A DNA stretch of 64,000 nt, taken from the NCBI RefSeq assembly GCF_900115745.1, contig NZ_FOXP01000001.1, forward strand, positions 418,459 to 482,458. The letters run 5' to 3'. The position numbers and the translations under genes were made by a program. Shown here piece after piece: positions 8,059 to 16,587 of this stretch. The first letter of the stretch is position 1, and each line of letters opens with the position of its first letter. The notes below the pieces were generated by a model, which saw only the letters and a list, made by a program, of their open reading frames with translations, had not been told where the DNA came from and did not search any database. The stretch is from Sphingomonas rubra. Lineage in GTDB: Bacteria > Pseudomonadota > Alphaproteobacteria > Sphingomonadales > Sphingomonadaceae.

Positions 8059-9210
8059 TCAGTTCGGGGTAGCGATGCAGGGCGAGACGAACAGGTTGCC
8101 GCGCCATGCTCCGGCGAGCGTCTTGGCACCGACCAGCAGCCACATCGCCGCGAGCGCGATCGTCAGCACCGTGCCGACGATACCGAAGAAGCCGAGGTTC
8201 AGCGTCGTACCGAGGCGGAAGGTGGCGACGGTGTAGACGCCGAGCGGGAAGGTATAGCCCCACCAGCCAAGGTTGAATGGGACGCCGGCGCGCCAGTAGC
8301 GGATGGTGATGAGCGTCGCGAGCGCCAGCCACCACAGGCCGAAACCCCACAGGCAGAGCCCGGCGACGACGCCGATCCCTTGCGCGACGGTACCGACACC
8401 GACCAGCCCGTGCGCCGCGAGGATCGCCGGCGCATCCGCCCCAAGCACCAGCATACCCAGCGCCCCGGTGCCGATCGGCCCCAGCGCGAGCCAGGAGGAT
8501 GCCGCCATGCTCTCGTGCGGGAGCTTGTGGAGCGCCATGCGCAGGATCAGAATAGCGAGGATGCCAAACGCGACCGGCACCGAATAGGCCCACAGCACAT
8601 ACGAGGTCGCGAGCGTCACGATCTGCGCATGGGGATCGGTCAGATGCGGCGCGAGCAGCCCGCCGCTGGCACCCGCCACTTCCGCTGCGACGACCGGCAG
8701 CAGCCATACCGCGGTCATGCCGTCCAGGCTGTGCTCGTGGCGGGTAAACATCAGGTAGGGGATCAACACGCCGCAGGCGAGCGACATGGCGACGTCGATC
8801 CACCACAGGACGTGTGCGACCGGCACGATGCCGTTACCGAATCGCGCGATCCCGAAGGCGAGACATCCGTTGATGATCGTCGCCAGGCCCATCGGGATGG
8901 TCCCGATGAACATCGACACGGTGTTGTGGCCGAAGATGCGCCGTGCCTCATGCCCGAACATCGCCCAGCGCGCGCCATAGAGACCGGCGAACAGGATGAA
9001 GAGCGCGATGTTGAAGAACCACAACACCTCGCCAATCGGTTTGAGCGCGGGGCCGATGCCGGGCACCTGCGGCAGCGCGAGAGCGAGGATGCCGGTGCCC
9101 ATGGTCGCGGCAAACCAGTTGGGTGTGAACTGGCGGATCATCTCGCGCGGGTGATCGAGCCTGCTTAGCGGCTTGAGGCCGGTCAGGGCCGAAGGTGCGT
9201 CGGCAATCAT
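8059..9210 (-). CDS. TDT-family (TehA/SLAC1-like) sulfite/anion transporter
   Basis: A 383-aa ten-helix membrane protein of the tellurite-resistance/dicarboxylate transporter family. Helix 1 starts with NWFAATMGTGILALALP, and helices such as WALGPIGTGALG-like and FNLGWWGYTFPLGVYTVAT are typical of TehA/SLAC1/Ssu1 proteins. The ATG overlaps the LysR stop by 4 nt (ATGA). Its position beside a sulfite dehydrogenase suggests it moves sulfite or a related anion out of the cytoplasm, as Ssu1 and TsuB-like members do. The substrate is inferred from context. Confidence 0.87.
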   Translation of the reverse strand: MIADAPSALTGLKPLSRLDHPREMIRQFTPNWFAATMGTGILALALPQVPGIGPALKPIGEVLWFFNIALFILFAGLYGARWAMFGHEARRIFGHNTVSMFIGTIPMGLATIINGCLAFGIARFGNGIVPVAHVLWWIDVAMSLACGVLIPYLMFTRHEHSLDGMTAVWLLPVVAAEVAGASGGLLAPHLTDPHAQIVTLATSYVLWAYSVPVAFGILAILILRMALHKLPHESMAASSWLALGPIGTGALGMLVLGADAPAILAAHGLVGVGTVAQGIGVVAGLCLWGFGLWWLALATLITIRYWRAGVPFNLGWWGYTFPLGVYTVATFRLGTTLNLGFFGIVGTVLTIALAAMWLLVGAKTLAGAWRGNLFVSPCIATPN

Positions 9211-10079
9211 GCGACCTGCTCCTTGATGAGGTCCGTCAGCGCGTCGGCCGCGCGGGTGCGATAGCGTTCCTTGTGGCGCAGCGCGTGGAAGGCGCGATCG
9301 GGTAACTCAAGCGCCAGCTCGACCAGATCGCCGGCCTTGAGCGCGCGTGCGACGACCAATCGCGACAACACAGCGACGCCGGCACCGGCCTCGACCGCGG
9401 TACGCACCGCCTCGTTGGACGGCAGCGTCATCGCTACCGTCAGCTGGGCCGGATCAAACCCGCGCGTTCGCAGCACCTCCTCGAAGGTCGAGCGCGTGCC
9501 CGAACCCTGCTCGCGGACGATCCAGCGTGCAGCGCGAAGCCAGTCCTCGTCGACACGCTCGGCGTCCCTGCGTCCGACCAGCACCATCGGATCGCGTCCG
9601 ACTTCCCAATGCGCCAGCGCTGGTTCGTCCACTTCGCCTTCAACGAAACCGAGTTCCGCCGCTCCGCTAAGGACCTGCGCTGCCGCGCCTTCGGTGTTGT
9701 CGATCGCCAGCTCGACCGCGATCTGCGGGTGGCGCTCGTGGAAGGCGGCAAGCCTTGCGGGCAACCAGTAGCTTGCGATCGTCTGGCTGGCGACGATCCG
9801 CAACGAACCACGGGCAAGCCCGGCATAGTCCGCCAGCATCGTCTCGGCATGCGCTGCCCGCCCCAGCACCGCGCGCGCTTCCTCCAGAAAGCCGCGGCCC
9901 GCTTCGGTCAGCTCGATGCCACGCCCGACGCGGTGAAACAGAGGAACCCCGTAGCGCGCTTCGAGGGCCGCGACCGCGCCGGAGGCAGCGGACTGCGTGA
10001 CGTTCAGCACCTCTGCTGCCTTGGTGACGTGTTCGCGCTCGGCGACACCGACGAATATTCTGAGTTGCTCCAGGGTCAT
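9207..10079 (-). CDS. LysR-type regulator of the sulfite module
   Basis: A 290-aa LysR regulator. The ATG at 10079 gives the normal LTTR start MTLEQLRIFVGVAEREHVTKAAEVLNV, with the helix-turn-helix over residues 15-45. A substrate-binding domain follows (SQTIASYWLPARLAAFHERHP, IREQGSGTRSTFEE-like block), as in CysB/CbbR-type sensors of small anions. It is the first gene of the minus-strand set, so the regulator, exporter, SorA and cytochrome are probably one transcript that it controls. It is also divergent from the gene at 10226, with 146 bp of shared promoter. Confidence 0.88.
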   Translation of the reverse strand: MTLEQLRIFVGVAEREHVTKAAEVLNVTQSAASGAVAALEARYGVPLFHRVGRGIELTEAGRGFLEEARAVLGRAAHAETMLADYAGLARGSLRIVASQTIASYWLPARLAAFHERHPQIAVELAIDNTEGAAAQVLSGAAELGFVEGEVDEPALAHWEVGRDPMVLVGRRDAERVDEDWLRAARWIVREQGSGTRSTFEEVLRTRGFDPAQLTVAMTLPSNEAVRTAVEAGAGVAVLSRLVVARALKAGDLVELALELPDRAFHALRHKERYRTRAADALTDLIKEQVA

Positions 10080-10225
10080 GCAGCTTATATCGCGCAATCT
10101 TATCGATACGACCAACCGTTTGATCCGTTTATTTCAATCTGGATATCGGAACGATCGGTAATCCTTCGTCTGCGATAGTCTTGAAGGCTTGAAGCGATCC
10201 GCGCGCTTGCGGCGTTGGTTCGTCC

Positions 10226-11293
10226 ATGACTGATATGATTGAGCGCAAATCCGATCCCTACAACGCCGAGCCGACGCCCGGCGCGCTGATCGAGCGGTTC
10301 CTGACGCCGCAGGCGCTGTTCTACGTGCGCAGCCATGGTGCAGTGCCCGATCTGCCTGCCGATCACCGGATCGAAGTGAGCGGGACGGGCATGGCGAGCC
10401 GCTCCTTCTCGGTGGAGGAACTGAAAAGCGCGTTGGCCACGCGAACGGTGACGGCAGTTCTCCAGTGCGCCGGCAACCGGCGCACGGATCTCCAGCAGGT
10501 CGCTAAAACGTCCGGCGACCCCTGGGACGTGGGCGCGATCGGCAATGCGGAATGGACCGGCGTACGACTGTCCGACGTACTGGATGCCGTCGGTGCGCCG
10601 AATGCGTCCGACCTGTTCGTGGCGTTCACCGGCGCGGACGAGGTGGACGTCGAAGGCGAGGAAGCATTGTTCGGGGTCTCGATCGCCATGGACAAGGCGC
10701 GGCAACCCGACGTCCTTATTGCCTGGGCGATGAACGGCGAGCCGCTGACGCCCGAACACGGCGCACCGCTCCGCATGGTGGTGCCGGGCTATGCCGGGGT
10801 GCGGAGCGCCAAATGGCTGACACGGATCGAGGTGCGCGAGACGCCATCCGACGCACCGATCCAGGCGCACGACTACAAGCTCTTTCCTGCCGATGTGACG
10901 AGCGACACCGTCGACTGGAGCCAGGGTCTGACCATCAATGCCATGCCGCTCAACGCCGCGATCTGCGTGCCCGGCTCTGGCGAAAGCCTGCCGGCCGGGG
11001 AGGTGCGGATCGAGGGCTATGCCATCGCCTATGATCGCCGCGTCTCTCGGGTCGAAGTGTCGGTAAACGGTGGTCGCGACTGGCAACAGGCGACGTTCAC
11101 CGATGATCCGGAGGCGCACTGGGGTTGGCGGCGCTGGACCCTCGACGCCACGCTCGCCAAGGGGCGCCAGCACCTTGTCGTGCGCGCCTTCGACGAGACT
11201 GGACAGGGTCAGCCCGAGCGGCCGGATACGGTGTGGAACTTCGCCGGCTATCTGTGCACCGCCTGGCATCATGTGCACGTGCTGGTCGAATGA
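10226..11293 (+). CDS. Cytosolic sulfite-oxidase-fold molybdoprotein
   Basis: A 355-aa sulfite oxidase family protein without an export signal. The molybdenum-binding Cys is at 81 in VLQCAGNRRTD, followed by WDVGAIGNAEWTGVRL and the plant/animal sulfite-oxidase block GAPLRMVVPGYAGVRSAKWL. A C-terminal Mo-co dimerisation domain ends WHHVHV. It is divergent from the LysR gene and overlaps the MgtC-like gene by 4 nt (ATGA). It probably oxidises cytoplasmic sulfite, complementing the periplasmic SorA. The electron acceptor is unknown. Confidence 0.85.
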   Translation: MTDMIERKSDPYNAEPTPGALIERFLTPQALFYVRSHGAVPDLPADHRIEVSGTGMASRSFSVEELKSALATRTVTAVLQCAGNRRTDLQQVAKTSGDPWDVGAIGNAEWTGVRLSDVLDAVGAPNASDLFVAFTGADEVDVEGEEALFGVSIAMDKARQPDVLIAWAMNGEPLTPEHGAPLRMVVPGYAGVRSAKWLTRIEVRETPSDAPIQAHDYKLFPADVTSDTVDWSQGLTINAMPLNAAICVPGSGESLPAGEVRIEGYAIAYDRRVSRVEVSVNGGRDWQQATFTDDPEAHWGWRRWTLDATLAKGRQHLVVRAFDETGQGQPERPDTVWNFAGYLCTAWHHVHVLVE

Positions 11294-11802
11294 TCGAAGC
11301 ATCAGCGGCATCGGACCTCGGCTTCTGGATCGATGCGATCGGGCGGCTGGTGGTGGCGACCGCGGCTGGGATGGTGCTCGGCTGGGAACGCTCGCGCGAG
11401 AACCGGCAGATCATGGGATTGCGAACGCTGGGTCTGGTCGGTCTGGCGAGCTGCATCGCCGTGCAGGCGATCGTGCACAGTGGCTTGCCGAACGTAAACG
11501 CCGATGCCGCAGGACGGGCGATGCAGGGCATTCTGTCCGGCGTCGGCTTCATCGGTGCCGGCGCGGTGCTGCGGGTCGGCCAGGGTCAGGAAGTGCATGG
11601 ATTGGCGACCGCCGCGTGCATCTGGGTCACGGCCACGATCGGCGCGGCAGCAGGGTTGGCGGTGTGGCCGCTCATCATCGGCGGGTTGAGCCTTGCGATG
11701 CTCGTACTGTTCGCGGGCGCTCCGCTCGAACGTCGCATTCGCGAGCGGGCCAGGCTGACTCCGGCAGAGGCCGACCGGAAGGATGCCGAGCGCAAGCCGT
11801 GA
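11290..11802 (+). CDS. MgtC/SapB-family membrane protein
   Basis: A 170-aa membrane protein with four hydrophobic helices and the MgtC signature region GWERSRENRQIMGLRTLGLVGLAS and GILSGVGFIGAGAVLR. The ATG at 11290 overlaps the stop of the sulfite oxidase gene, which fixes the start. MgtC proteins modulate membrane potential, ATP synthase or Mg2+ homeostasis. The link to sulfite tolerance is not clear, although co-transcription is likely. The C-terminus is short and charged, without the extra C-terminal ACT-like domain of virulence-type MgtC. Confidence 0.85.
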   Translation: MIEASAASDLGFWIDAIGRLVVATAAGMVLGWERSRENRQIMGLRTLGLVGLASCIAVQAIVHSGLPNVNADAAGRAMQGILSGVGFIGAGAVLRVGQGQEVHGLATAACIWVTATIGAAAGLAVWPLIIGGLSLAMLVLFAGAPLERRIRERARLTPAEADRKDAERKP

Positions 11803-11853
11803 TCCCGCTGGTCCGCCCAGTGCCTGTCGGCGCTAAGAAGCGGCCAGGCGCTA

Positions 11854-12624
11854 TCAGGAGACAAGCCCCGCATCGGCCTGGCGCCGGACCTCATCGGCGA
11901 TCGGATGCAGCTCGGCAGCGGGTCGCTCGCCCACTACACTATAGCCGATCCCGTCGACAGCCCATGTGACCCGGCCCATGGTCCCGCTGGACGTGCTGGT
12001 CATGCTTGCGCTCTTGTCGATCTGCATGGGCCTCGTCAGCACCGCGAGCTTCGACGCCTGCGGTCCATCGTAGAGGAGCAGTGCCGCAGGACCGTGGGGC
12101 GTCGCGACCAGCCGCCCCCCACCATAGCGATATCCCGCCGTGCTGAGGTCCGGGATCGTGACGCGCTCACCCAATCGAGCGGAGGTCCATCGGATCAGCA
12201 TGGCGCGCTGGTCGGGGCCGATCTCCGCCGGTCGTATCCGGTCGGCGGCATAGACACGGAAATTGTCACTCGCCTCGTTGGCCAGCGCCGCGATACCCGC
12301 GCGGGGTTCGCCACTCCAACGCGCGCTCGACCAGCCCCCGCCAAACCCGACCGTCAACAGAAGCGACGCGGCGATGGCGAGTTGCCAACGCGGTTGGCGT
12401 TGCCGTCCCCTGATGGCTGCAACCCGCATCGTCGCCGGGATAGGTTCATCCGCGATCGGGGCGAACAGGGATGCAAGGGCTCGCGCCTGCTCCGCCTGCT
12501 CCCGCAAACGGGCATGCATGTCCGGCTGGCTTTCAAGGTAGGCGTCGACCAGGCGCTGCCGCTCGGGCGACAGCCTTCCATCGATCCACGCGGCCAGATC
12601 GTCTTCTCCGATCGGGCTGGTCAT
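11854..12624 (-). CDS. Transmembrane anti-sigma factor
   Basis: A 256-aa protein with a cytoplasmic N-terminal anti-sigma region (MTSPIGEDDLAAWIDGRLSP, matching zinc-less ASD types), one membrane helix (about residues 84-103, LAIAASLLLTVGFGGGW) and a periplasmic C-terminal domain. The ATG overlaps the stop of the ECF sigma gene by 4 nt, the usual cognate pair layout. It should hold the sigma factor at the membrane until an envelope signal, perhaps oxidative or metal stress given the operon, releases it. The signal is unknown. Confidence 0.85.
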   Translation of the reverse strand: MTSPIGEDDLAAWIDGRLSPERQRLVDAYLESQPDMHARLREQAEQARALASLFAPIADEPIPATMRVAAIRGRQRQPRWQLAIAASLLLTVGFGGGWSSARWSGEPRAGIAALANEASDNFRVYAADRIRPAEIGPDQRAMLIRWTSARLGERVTIPDLSTAGYRYGGGRLVATPHGPAALLLYDGPQASKLAVLTRPMQIDKSASMTSTSSGTMGRVTWAVDGIGYSVVGERPAAELHPIADEVRRQADAGLVS

Positions 12625-13130
12625 CGCACACTCCTCAATCGCGGCCGTTCACCCTCTCGGATGAGTGTCGCCAGACGGTCGCGCCCCCGCGATATGCGCG
12701 ACATCACCGTTCCCAGCGGCACGCCGACGACGGCAGCGACTTCCCCATATGACAGACCTTCGACGGAAAGGAGGAGCAGCACCGTCCGCTGCTCCTCGGG
12801 CAACGCATCAAGTGCGCGCAACAGGTCTCGGTGGTACAGGCCTGCGTCCTGATCGGCCGGGCGGCCGAGCGCAGCGTCGTCCACGAGGTGGAGCGGAACC
12901 GCCGTACCTCGCCGGCTATGCTGCCGCTGATGGTCGACCAACAGATTGTGCAGGATCGCATAGACCCAGGGGCGAACCTCCGTCCCGCGTCGTTGCCGCC
13001 AGCGCCCGACCGCGCGCTCAAGGCAATCCTGCACCAGGTCATCCGCCATCGCCTGATCGCGCAACCACGACCGGGCATAACGGCGCAGACCGGGGACCAG
13101 GGGCTCGATCGCGGCGGCAAGCGGGTCCAT
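12621..13130 (-). CDS. ECF RNA polymerase sigma factor
   Basis: A 169-aa sigma-70 ECF factor. Region 2 is LRRYARSWLRDQAMADDLVQDCLERA and WVYAILHNLLVDHQR. Region 4 is LPEEQRTVLLLLSVEGLSYGEVAAVVGVPLGTVMSRISRGRD. The ATG at 13130 follows the stop of the beta-propeller gene by 1 nt and fits a standard N-terminus; a longer reading to 13172 would overlap that gene. Co-transcribed with its anti-sigma factor and with the DUF305 and beta-propeller genes, it probably autoactivates this operon. Confidence 0.88.
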   Translation of the reverse strand: MDPLAAAIEPLVPGLRRYARSWLRDQAMADDLVQDCLERAVGRWRQRRGTEVRPWVYAILHNLLVDHQRQHSRRGTAVPLHLVDDAALGRPADQDAGLYHRDLLRALDALPEEQRTVLLLLSVEGLSYGEVAAVVGVPLGTVMSRISRGRDRLATLIREGERPRLRSVR

Positions 13131-13131
13131 C

Positions 13132-14571
13132 TCAGTCGCGCTGCACCTGCACGATGCGGCCCGGTGCGCCATTCACTACCTCGGCGACCGCCAGAAAGCG
13201 CCGGGGGGCCGCTGCACTGCCCTGAACGATCTGCCGGATCGGACCCGATGCGTTGACGATCGCCGCACCTGCCGGATTGCTCATGAAGTTCGCAAGCGGC
13301 TCTACCGCACCGCTGCCGTCCGCGTTGGCGGTGAGCACGAGCATGTAAGGCTTCTTGGGCTGCAAACCGGTAACGGCACTCTGCACGACCTGAATGATGC
13401 CCTGGTCGAAGAGGGTAATGCTGCTTGCCGCACCATTGCCGCCAACCGGCCCCATGTTCAGATGCACCGCCTTGCCTGCCGTACCGAGCGGTTGGAGATT
13501 GTCGGTGCCGGGGCCTGTCGGAACAGCGTTCGGCACATAGGCGATCGCCTGCGGTGCCTGTCCGACCGGCACGGTGGCAACGACCTTGTTGCCGGCGGTG
13601 TCGATCGCGGCAAGTTCATCGGCATTCTCCAGCCCGACATAGATGCGCCGGCCGTCGCCCGATGGCCAGACGCCGTGCGGCATCTTGCCGACCGGGATGG
13701 TGGCGACAAGCGCGAAGTCGGACGTGCGGAACACCTTCACCGCGTTTTCCCCGCCCACCGTGACATAGGCGAACTGTCCCTTGACCGTGCGGGCGAAGTT
13801 GACGTGATTGGTGATCGGTCCGGTATCCAGCACCTTGAGGATCGCGAAAGGCGGCTTGGCATCGAATGCGACCGTCTTGCCGATGTCCTTCAGCGTGAAC
13901 CAAACCTGCTTGCCGTCCGGCGTCGCGGCGATGTTGGGACAGAACGGACTCGGCTGCGCCACCTGTCCGACCTGCGCGTGGGTCGAGACATCGAACACGG
14001 CCAGCACCGGATTGAATGAGGAACAGACATAGCCGTATCGGCCATCGGGAGAGAAGATCGTCATCCCCGGACCACCGGGCGTCTTGATGCGACCGGTCTC
14101 CTTGTACGTCGTGGGGTCGAGCACGGCGATGTAATCCTCGCCGCGTACCGTGACCCACACCTCCTTGCCGTCCGGCGTGAAGAACGCCTCATGCGGACTG
14201 CGCCCGACATAGGTCGTGTGCTTGACGGTGTTGGTGGCGGTGTCGATCCACGACACGGCGTTGGATCCGATCGACACGACCGCCAGTGTTTTCCCGTCCG
14301 GCGAGAAGCCGAGGCCGTGAACCAGCACCTGCCCCTTGTAGAGCGGGGAAAAATTCATCGGCTGCGGATCGCCGAGCTTGATGACGCCGAGCAACCTGTT
14401 GTCGGCCGGGTCCGTTACCGACACCGTGTTGGAGAATTGTTCGGATGCATAGACGCGGTCGCGGTGGCTGACAGGCACGTCCTTGGCGTTCCACGGCGCC
14501 TGCTGAGCCATGGCAATGCCCGGTGCGGCGCTCATCAGCAAGGCGGCCGAGAGCAGGAAGGTCCGGATCAT
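13132..14571 (-). CDS. Exported YVTN/YncE-like beta-propeller protein
   Basis: A 479-aa periplasmic protein. A signal peptide (residues 1-22, ending AMAQ) precedes a seven-bladed propeller with repeated phrases such as LGFSPDGKTLAVVSIGSNAVSWID, AFFTPDGKEVWVTVRGEDYIAVLD and SGDGRRIYVGLENADELAAID. The last ~110 residues form a different beta domain. YncE-like proteins bind DNA or metals, or are of unknown function. It sits 1 nt after the DUF305 gene and 1 nt before the sigma gene, so it is part of a four-gene operon. Biochemical function is not established. Confidence 0.8.
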   Translation of the reverse strand: MIRTFLLSAALLMSAAPGIAMAQQAPWNAKDVPVSHRDRVYASEQFSNTVSVTDPADNRLLGVIKLGDPQPMNFSPLYKGQVLVHGLGFSPDGKTLAVVSIGSNAVSWIDTATNTVKHTTYVGRSPHEAFFTPDGKEVWVTVRGEDYIAVLDPTTYKETGRIKTPGGPGMTIFSPDGRYGYVCSSFNPVLAVFDVSTHAQVGQVAQPSPFCPNIAATPDGKQVWFTLKDIGKTVAFDAKPPFAILKVLDTGPITNHVNFARTVKGQFAYVTVGGENAVKVFRTSDFALVATIPVGKMPHGVWPSGDGRRIYVGLENADELAAIDTAGNKVVATVPVGQAPQAIAYVPNAVPTGPGTDNLQPLGTAGKAVHLNMGPVGGNGAASSITLFDQGIIQVVQSAVTGLQPKKPYMLVLTANADGSGAVEPLANFMSNPAGAAIVNASGPIRQIVQGSAAAPRRFLAVAEVVNGAPGRIVQVQRD

Positions 14572-14572
14572 G

Positions 14573-14956
14573 TCAGTGCTCCATATGGCTGTGGTGGTCG
14601 CCGCCCTGCGTCGGGGCTGGCGTCGAAGGGGGTAGCGGCTGACCGATCGCCAACTTCATGGCGGCGATCTCCTGCTGCTGATCGATGATGATCTCCTGCG
14701 CGATGCGCTTGAGCTGCTCGTTATGGCCGTAGCGCAGCTCTGCCACCGCCATATCAATGGCGCCCTGGTGATGCGGAAGCATCATCGCGACGAAATCGCG
14801 GTCGACGTCGCCGGACGGCTTGACCATCATGCCCGCCATCATCCGGTCCATCGCGGCAGATACCATGCTGGCGTAGCCATCGGCGGGGGCGGCCGCGACT
14901 GCGCCGGTGAGCATGGCCGAAGCAGTCAGACCCAGCATCCAATTTCGTCTACGCAT
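14573..14956 (-). CDS. Secreted DUF305 protein
   Basis: A 127-aa exported DUF305 protein, the third in this window. The ATG at 14956 is chosen for the signal peptide MRRRNWMLGLTASAMLTGAVAAAP; the upstream extension lacks a signal. The DUF305 core has DFVAMMLPHHQGAIDMAVAELRYGHNEQLKRIAQEIIIDQQQEI-type helices with conserved HH, and the C-terminus is His-rich (GGDHHSHMEH). It heads the operon with the propeller, ECF sigma and anti-sigma genes. A metal-binding periplasmic role is plausible from composition. Confidence 0.85.
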   Translation of the reverse strand: MRRRNWMLGLTASAMLTGAVAAAPADGYASMVSAAMDRMMAGMMVKPSGDVDRDFVAMMLPHHQGAIDMAVAELRYGHNEQLKRIAQEIIIDQQQEIAAMKLAIGQPLPPSTPAPTQGGDHHSHMEH

Positions 14957-15111
14957 AAGCCTCCTGCGGATCAGTCTCGAAAGGGTAGACGACGCCCGTC
15001 GGGGTTTATTCCATGGGTGAGCCAATTATTGATCCTCAGCAAAACAATCGTCTCATCGTGACCCTGCCGTTGGTTGACCAGGTCGCCGTCGGACAGCATA
15101 TGCTCGGGCAC

Positions 15112-15174
15112 GGCGATGGATTTCCGCCGGGCCATTCGGCCGAACCGCCCTCGCAAGGGCCGATGATTCCTACC
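15112..15174 (+). ncRNA. Fluoride riboswitch (crcB motif)
   Basis: The leader before the CLC gene matches the fluoride riboswitch layout. GGCGATGG (15112-15119) and CGCC (15125-15128) form the first helix. An AACCGCCC arm (from 15143) pairs with AGGGC (15156-15160), and the signature GATGATTCCTACC closes the domain (15162-15174). An extra GGCC-ATTC-GGCC hairpin lies between the two helices. The aptamer ends 17 nt before the AAGGAGG ribosome binding site of the CLC gene. Fluoride binding would raise expression of the downstream exporter. The motif is seen in sequence; activity is inferred from the family. Confidence 0.87.
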
Positions 15175-15202
15175 AGGCGCCGTAAGGCAGCAAGGAGGAA
15201 TC

Positions 15203-16561
15203 GTGCGCGCGACATTTCGCAATCTCTACGACCAGTTCAACATGGCAGCGTTCATTCGCGATCGCCGCACCCATGCCATGTCGGTGCTGCGGTGGGCTTT
15301 GATCCTGGTCCCGATGGCCGCAACGGTGGGAACGCTCTGCGCAGCCTTCCTGTGGAGCCTCGATGCCGTAACCCGGATTCGCTTCGCCTTTCCCTGGCTG
15401 CTCTACCTGCTGCCGATCGGCGGGTTCGTGGTCGGACTGCTCTACCATCTGACAGGGCGCTCGGTCGAAGGTGGCAACAATCTTATCGTCGAGCAGATCC
15501 ACGAACCGGGGGGCGGCGTGCCGCTGCGCATGGCCCCGCTCATTTTCTTCGGCACGGTCGTGACACATCTGTTTGGTGGATCGGCGGGGCGCGAAGGCAC
15601 CGCCGTGCAATTGGGCGGCAGTCTTTCCGGCGGGTTCGGGCGCGCCCTCAAGCTGGATACGCAAGCAACGCGCATCCTGCTGATGACCGGGATCGCGGCA
15701 GGGTTCGGCGCAGTGTTCGGGACGCCGATTGCGGGAGCGGTCTTCGCGCTGGAGGTGCTGGCGATTGGCCGGGTCGAGTATCGCGCGCTGGTGCCGTGCC
15801 TGGTCGCGGCACTGGTCGGCGACTGGACCTGTCTTGCCTGGGGCATTCACCACGGTATCTACCAGGTCGATGCGACAGTGCCGGTCGACGCTCTAATCGT
15901 CATCAAGGCTGGCGTCGCGGGCGTCGTATTCGGGTTGGTCGGACTAGCTTTTGCGGAGGCCAATCATGCGTTTGGCGGATGGCTGACGCTCATGGTGCCT
16001 TATGGCCCACTACGACCCGTCATCGGTGGCGTGGCCGTGATCGCACTGGTCTGGCTGTTCGGAACGCGCGACTATCTCGGCCTTGGCACGCTCGCCGCGA
16101 CATCGGACGGCCTGACCATCGCCAGCTTCTTTGGTCCCGACACCCATCCACGGAGCTGGGCGCTGAAGCTGCTCTTTACCGTCGTGACCCTGAGCGCTGG
16201 CTTCAAGGGCGGAGAGGTGACGCCGCTGTTCTTCATTGGCGCGGCGCTCGGCAATGCGCTCGCGCCCATGTTCGGAGTGCCGACGGGGGTCTTCGCGGCG
16301 ATCGGCTTCGTTGCGCTGTTCGCGGGTGCTGCCAACACGCCGCTTGCCTGCACGTTCATGGGGATCGAATTGTTCGGGGCGGCCTATGCTGTGCCGATCG
16401 CGGTCGCATGCTTCGTCGCCTACCTTTGCTCGGGTCATAACGGCATTTATCTGTCGCAGCGCGTCGCAGTCCCCAAGGTGCCTGCTGCGCACCTCACACC
16501 CGGTGCGACCCTGCGTGATGCCCGCACGCACCGTGCTTCCCGCCGACGCTCGCGCGTCTGA
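15203..16561 (+). CDS. CLC-F type fluoride/proton antiporter
   Basis: A 452-aa CLC-family membrane protein. The start is GTG at 15203, 4 nt after AAGGAGG. Selectivity motifs differ from chloride CLCs in the way known for the fluoride branch: EGGNNLIVEQIH replaces the usual GSGIP motif, and the gating motif is GREGT rather than GREGP. GFKGGEVTPLF is also present. The upstream fluoride riboswitch and the downstream broken DUF190 gene, a family often found with fluoride exporters, support fluoride export coupled to proton entry. The C-terminal tail is basic and probably cytosolic. Confidence 0.9.
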   Translation: MRATFRNLYDQFNMAAFIRDRRTHAMSVLRWALILVPMAATVGTLCAAFLWSLDAVTRIRFAFPWLLYLLPIGGFVVGLLYHLTGRSVEGGNNLIVEQIHEPGGGVPLRMAPLIFFGTVVTHLFGGSAGREGTAVQLGGSLSGGFGRALKLDTQATRILLMTGIAAGFGAVFGTPIAGAVFALEVLAIGRVEYRALVPCLVAALVGDWTCLAWGIHHGIYQVDATVPVDALIVIKAGVAGVVFGLVGLAFAEANHAFGGWLTLMVPYGPLRPVIGGVAVIALVWLFGTRDYLGLGTLAATSDGLTIASFFGPDTHPRSWALKLLFTVVTLSAGFKGGEVTPLFFIGAALGNALAPMFGVPTGVFAAIGFVALFAGAANTPLACTFMGIELFGAAYAVPIAVACFVAYLCSGHNGIYLSQRVAVPKVPAAHLTPGATLRDARTHRASRRRSRV

Positions 16562-16587
16562 TCCTGCTTCCTATCGAAAGGCCCGTT

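Noticed and set aside
7172..8236. Plus-strand 354-aa frame opposite the SorA gene
   Set aside because: Runs antisense through the SorA gene and its upstream gap, is His/Arg-rich and has no motif; a frame shadow.
8059..8806. Extension of the SorA frame upstream to 8806
   Set aside because: The extra residues are basic and lie antiparallel-frame within the TDT gene; the Tat signal fixes the start at 7969.
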